NCBI RefSeq assembly: GCF_009389715.1
Contig: NC_052392.1
Location: forward strand, 37,753,410 to 37,817,409
Source: Phoenix dactylifera
Taxonomy: Eukaryota; Streptophyta; Magnoliopsida; Arecales; Arecaceae
Reading direction: 5' to 3'
Length of the DNA: 64,000 nucleotides
The notes below the pieces were generated by a model, which saw only the letters and a list, made by a program, of their open reading frames with translations, did no database searches and was not told the DNA's origin. Positions 62,154 to 64,000 of this stretch are shown here, piece after piece (position 1 is the stretch's first letter; the number at the start of each line of letters is the position of its first letter). A program made the translations under genes and the position numbers.

Positions 62154-62499
62154 AATAATAGCCTATCAAGAAAGGGGAGGGAAAAAGGAGGTTCTTTTGG
62201 GACTTCAATCGCATGAAATCGTGAAAGAAATAAGGAAATGAGAGGTTTTTAATTAGGGTGAGGCTATCAGGAAGTGAAAAGGAAGGGACCTTCTTCTTCT
62301 TCTCTTCCCTTTTTTTTTTTTTCTTCGGAAAACCGGAATGGACTTTAAGCTCTTTAGGAGCAATATTCTTCGAATTATTAAAATATTTATTTCGCGATTC
62401 TTTCGTTCAAGCCAATCAGGTCGAATTAAAAAAATTTGTGAATATTATGAATTATTCTTGATTTATATTCAGAGTATGAGAGGGTTGCTTTTTGTTACT
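62154..62499. repeat. Chimeric duplicate of the lysyl-tRNA synthetase 5' region
   Basis: 62154-62308 matches 56472-56628 and 62309-62499 matches 57072-57283, same orientation, with the 440-450 bases between (exon 1, the promoter core and part of exon 2) missing. Both breakpoints carry a CCTCTTT-type word, consistent with a microhomology-mediated deletion. Confidence 0.88.
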
Positions 62500-63160
62500 A
62501 AAAGGCCAATGATTGGAAGCAGCAGGACATATAAGGAGGAGAATGTTCGAGAATGGGACACAAAAAATGCCTGGTTGCAGTTTAATCTTGGTAGGAAACA
62601 GTCTCTGGGAACGCAGACTGCCACCATCCGTGCTGGTGCTATTTTAGAGTCTGGAGCTTTCCAAACTCAAACAGGTTACTTTGTAGAAGAGAGGTTTGCT
62701 TCAAGAATTTAGTAAATATTATTTGGCCCAAAGTTGGGATAAGAGGCTGAAGCAAGAAGGTATCAGCTCTCCCTTGACCGGATTTTTGATGGTTTGATCC
62801 CTGGGAAGCCAGGATACCAAGCAACGAGCTGAGATGACATAAAAGTCTGTGATATTTAAAAGATATACTGATTCTGATTCAAGGTTGAACCACGCTAAAA
62901 CTCAAGGTCATTTCTTGAAAAACGATTCCACCCAGGAACGGCCTGTCAATTTCCCCCGAAATGTTGACAGCCATGCACAAGTTCCGGCTGTCATTTTTCC
63001 TATGTGAAATTTTAAGGATTGATAACCTACTCTCTGTTATAGTACGTTATCAATCTATCCATTTTTTATAGGACAAAAAATATCCTTACTTTTTGTAACT
63101 CTTAAAAGTATTTTATATATTTTTATAGTCCCACATTAATTCACCCTTTCAATCCTTTAA
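62500..63160. other. Unassigned spacer
   Basis: Open frames here are short and show no family resemblance. The stretch separates the duplicated fragment from the LINE-related sequence. Confidence 0.35.
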
Positions 63161-63164
63161 TTAA

Positions 63165-63265
63165 TACTCTATATATATATACATGTGTGTGTGTATATGT
63201 ATATACATACATCTATATATATACATGTGTGTGTGTATACACACACATGTATGTATATATATAGT
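63165..63265. repeat. (TA)n/(TG)n/(CA)n microsatellite with strong dyad symmetry
   Basis: ATATATATACATGTGTGTGTG is followed by TATACACACACATGTATG and TATATATA: a TG run and a CA run mirror each other around a TATA centre at about 63235. Could extrude a long hairpin or cruciform. Confidence 0.85.
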
Positions 63266-63324
63266 GGAGGGGCCTATGGAGGGGCTATGGATGAGGTGGT
63301 GTTTCATTAATTGCAACCCCGGGG

Positions 63325-64000
63325 TAGTGGGTTGTGATACTTTCATGGGTGATTAATGAAGGTTTTCCTATGGAATTGCCGTGGCGCGGGGAAAGCCTTC
63401 TTTTGCCCTGGCTTTTCGCAGGTTTGTGCAATAGCACAATCCAAAACATCTGTGTGTTGTTTGAGACTCGGTTGTCGGGTTGGGGCCTACAAAAGGCTAG
63501 GAGAGAGATCCCTAGGTCGTGGGGATTCTATGCAGTGGAGTCTTGTGGGCTGTCGGGTGGAATTATTGTCACTTGGAGCAGGGTTCATGTAGACACACAT
63601 TTTTCATGTGTGTGACCAAGAGGTGATTATGGTGATCTCGGAGGGCGCTAGTGCTCCTTGGGTTCTTGCAACAGTGTATGCTAATGCTGACTTCAGGGAG
63701 AGACGGACGCTGTGGGAGGAGGCATCGCAATTGATTTGTTAGGGCTACCCTTTGTTGATGGCTAGTGACTTCAATTATATTGTTGATCCTCAGTAGAAGA
63801 TGAGGGGTAAGATCTTCTCTTATGAGAGGAAGATCAAGGAATTTCAGAACTTTTTGACCACAAATGGACTGATTGACTTGAGATTCTCGGACCCCTAGGT
63901 TTTCCATGGTGCAACAATCAGCAGGGTCAGGCTAGAGTTTAGGAGAGACTCGACAGAGCCGGTGCGACAGCTGGGTGGGTCCAAAGCTTTTCGAATCACC
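63325..64000 (+). mobile_element. LINE endonuclease region, decayed (runs off window)
   Basis: From ATG at 63356 the text MKVFLWNCRGAGKA is the usual start of plant L1-type LINE ORF2, the apurinic-endonuclease domain. After a frame change near 63415-63430 it continues ICVLFETRLSGWGLQKARRE, SWGFYAVESCGLSGGIIV, then VIMVISEGASAPWVLATVY, DFRERRTLWEEASQLIC, SDFNYIVDPQ, KMRGKIFSYERKIKEFQNF, LIDLRFSDP. In-frame stops follow IC, VDPQ and SDP, and a further frame change occurs near 63900. Reverse transcriptase would lie beyond the right edge. Inactive copy. Confidence 0.85.

Overview
This is nuclear DNA from a flowering plant, very likely a monocot; a palm or another non-grass commelinid fits best, but that last step is inference. 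The evidence is multi-exon genes with GT-AG introns, long AT-rich spacers, GC-rich first exons, a 37-bp SWEET mini-exon, plant-only families (SWEET, NAC, PLS-class PPR, GDP-L-galactose phosphorylase, bulb-type GH18 chitinase) and remnants of LTR and LINE retrotransposons.

Layout, left to right. 1-3165: 5' part of a SWEET1-like sugar transporter that runs off the left edge. 3.3-13.7 kb: AT-rich spacer with a 120-bp tandem duplication (3.9-4.1 kb) and a 2-kb higher-order repeat (8.9-11.0 kb). 13.7-16.2 kb: one long LTR with an adjoining primer-binding site and no gag-pol. 17.4-20.4 kb: two-exon ANTH-domain clathrin assembly protein. 22.6-29.8 kb: five-coding-exon NAC transcription factor with a 5'-UTR intron. 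33.0-36.2 kb: GDP-L-galactose phosphorylase (VTC2/GGP, ascorbate synthesis) with an ACG-initiated upstream ORF in its leader, a one-base frame break in exon 1 and a 63-bp in-frame tandem duplication near the C terminus. 40-42.2 kb: LINE remnants. 42.3-44.2 kb: GH18 chitinase-like gene with many frame breaks. 48.2-56.9 kb: 16-exon lysyl-tRNA synthetase. 60.15-62.0 kb: PLS-class PPR protein. 62.15-62.5 kb: chimeric duplicate of the lysyl-tRNA synthetase 5' end. 63.3-64.0 kb: decayed LINE endonuclease region running off the right edge.

All seven genes lie on the minus strand. They are unrelated housekeeping, transport and regulatory genes, each with its own promoter; they do not form a pathway cluster. 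Exon boundaries were placed by eye from conserved family residues and splice sites.

The most important cross-cutting observation is that frame breaks in the lysyl-tRNA synthetase, chitinase and PPR genes are almost all single-base length changes, mostly next to a run of the same base. They occur in patches between perfectly clean exons, with few substitutions and, with one exception, intact splice sites. This looks more like patchy consensus error (unpolished gap-filling) than ordinary pseudogene decay, although decay cannot be excluded from sequence alone.
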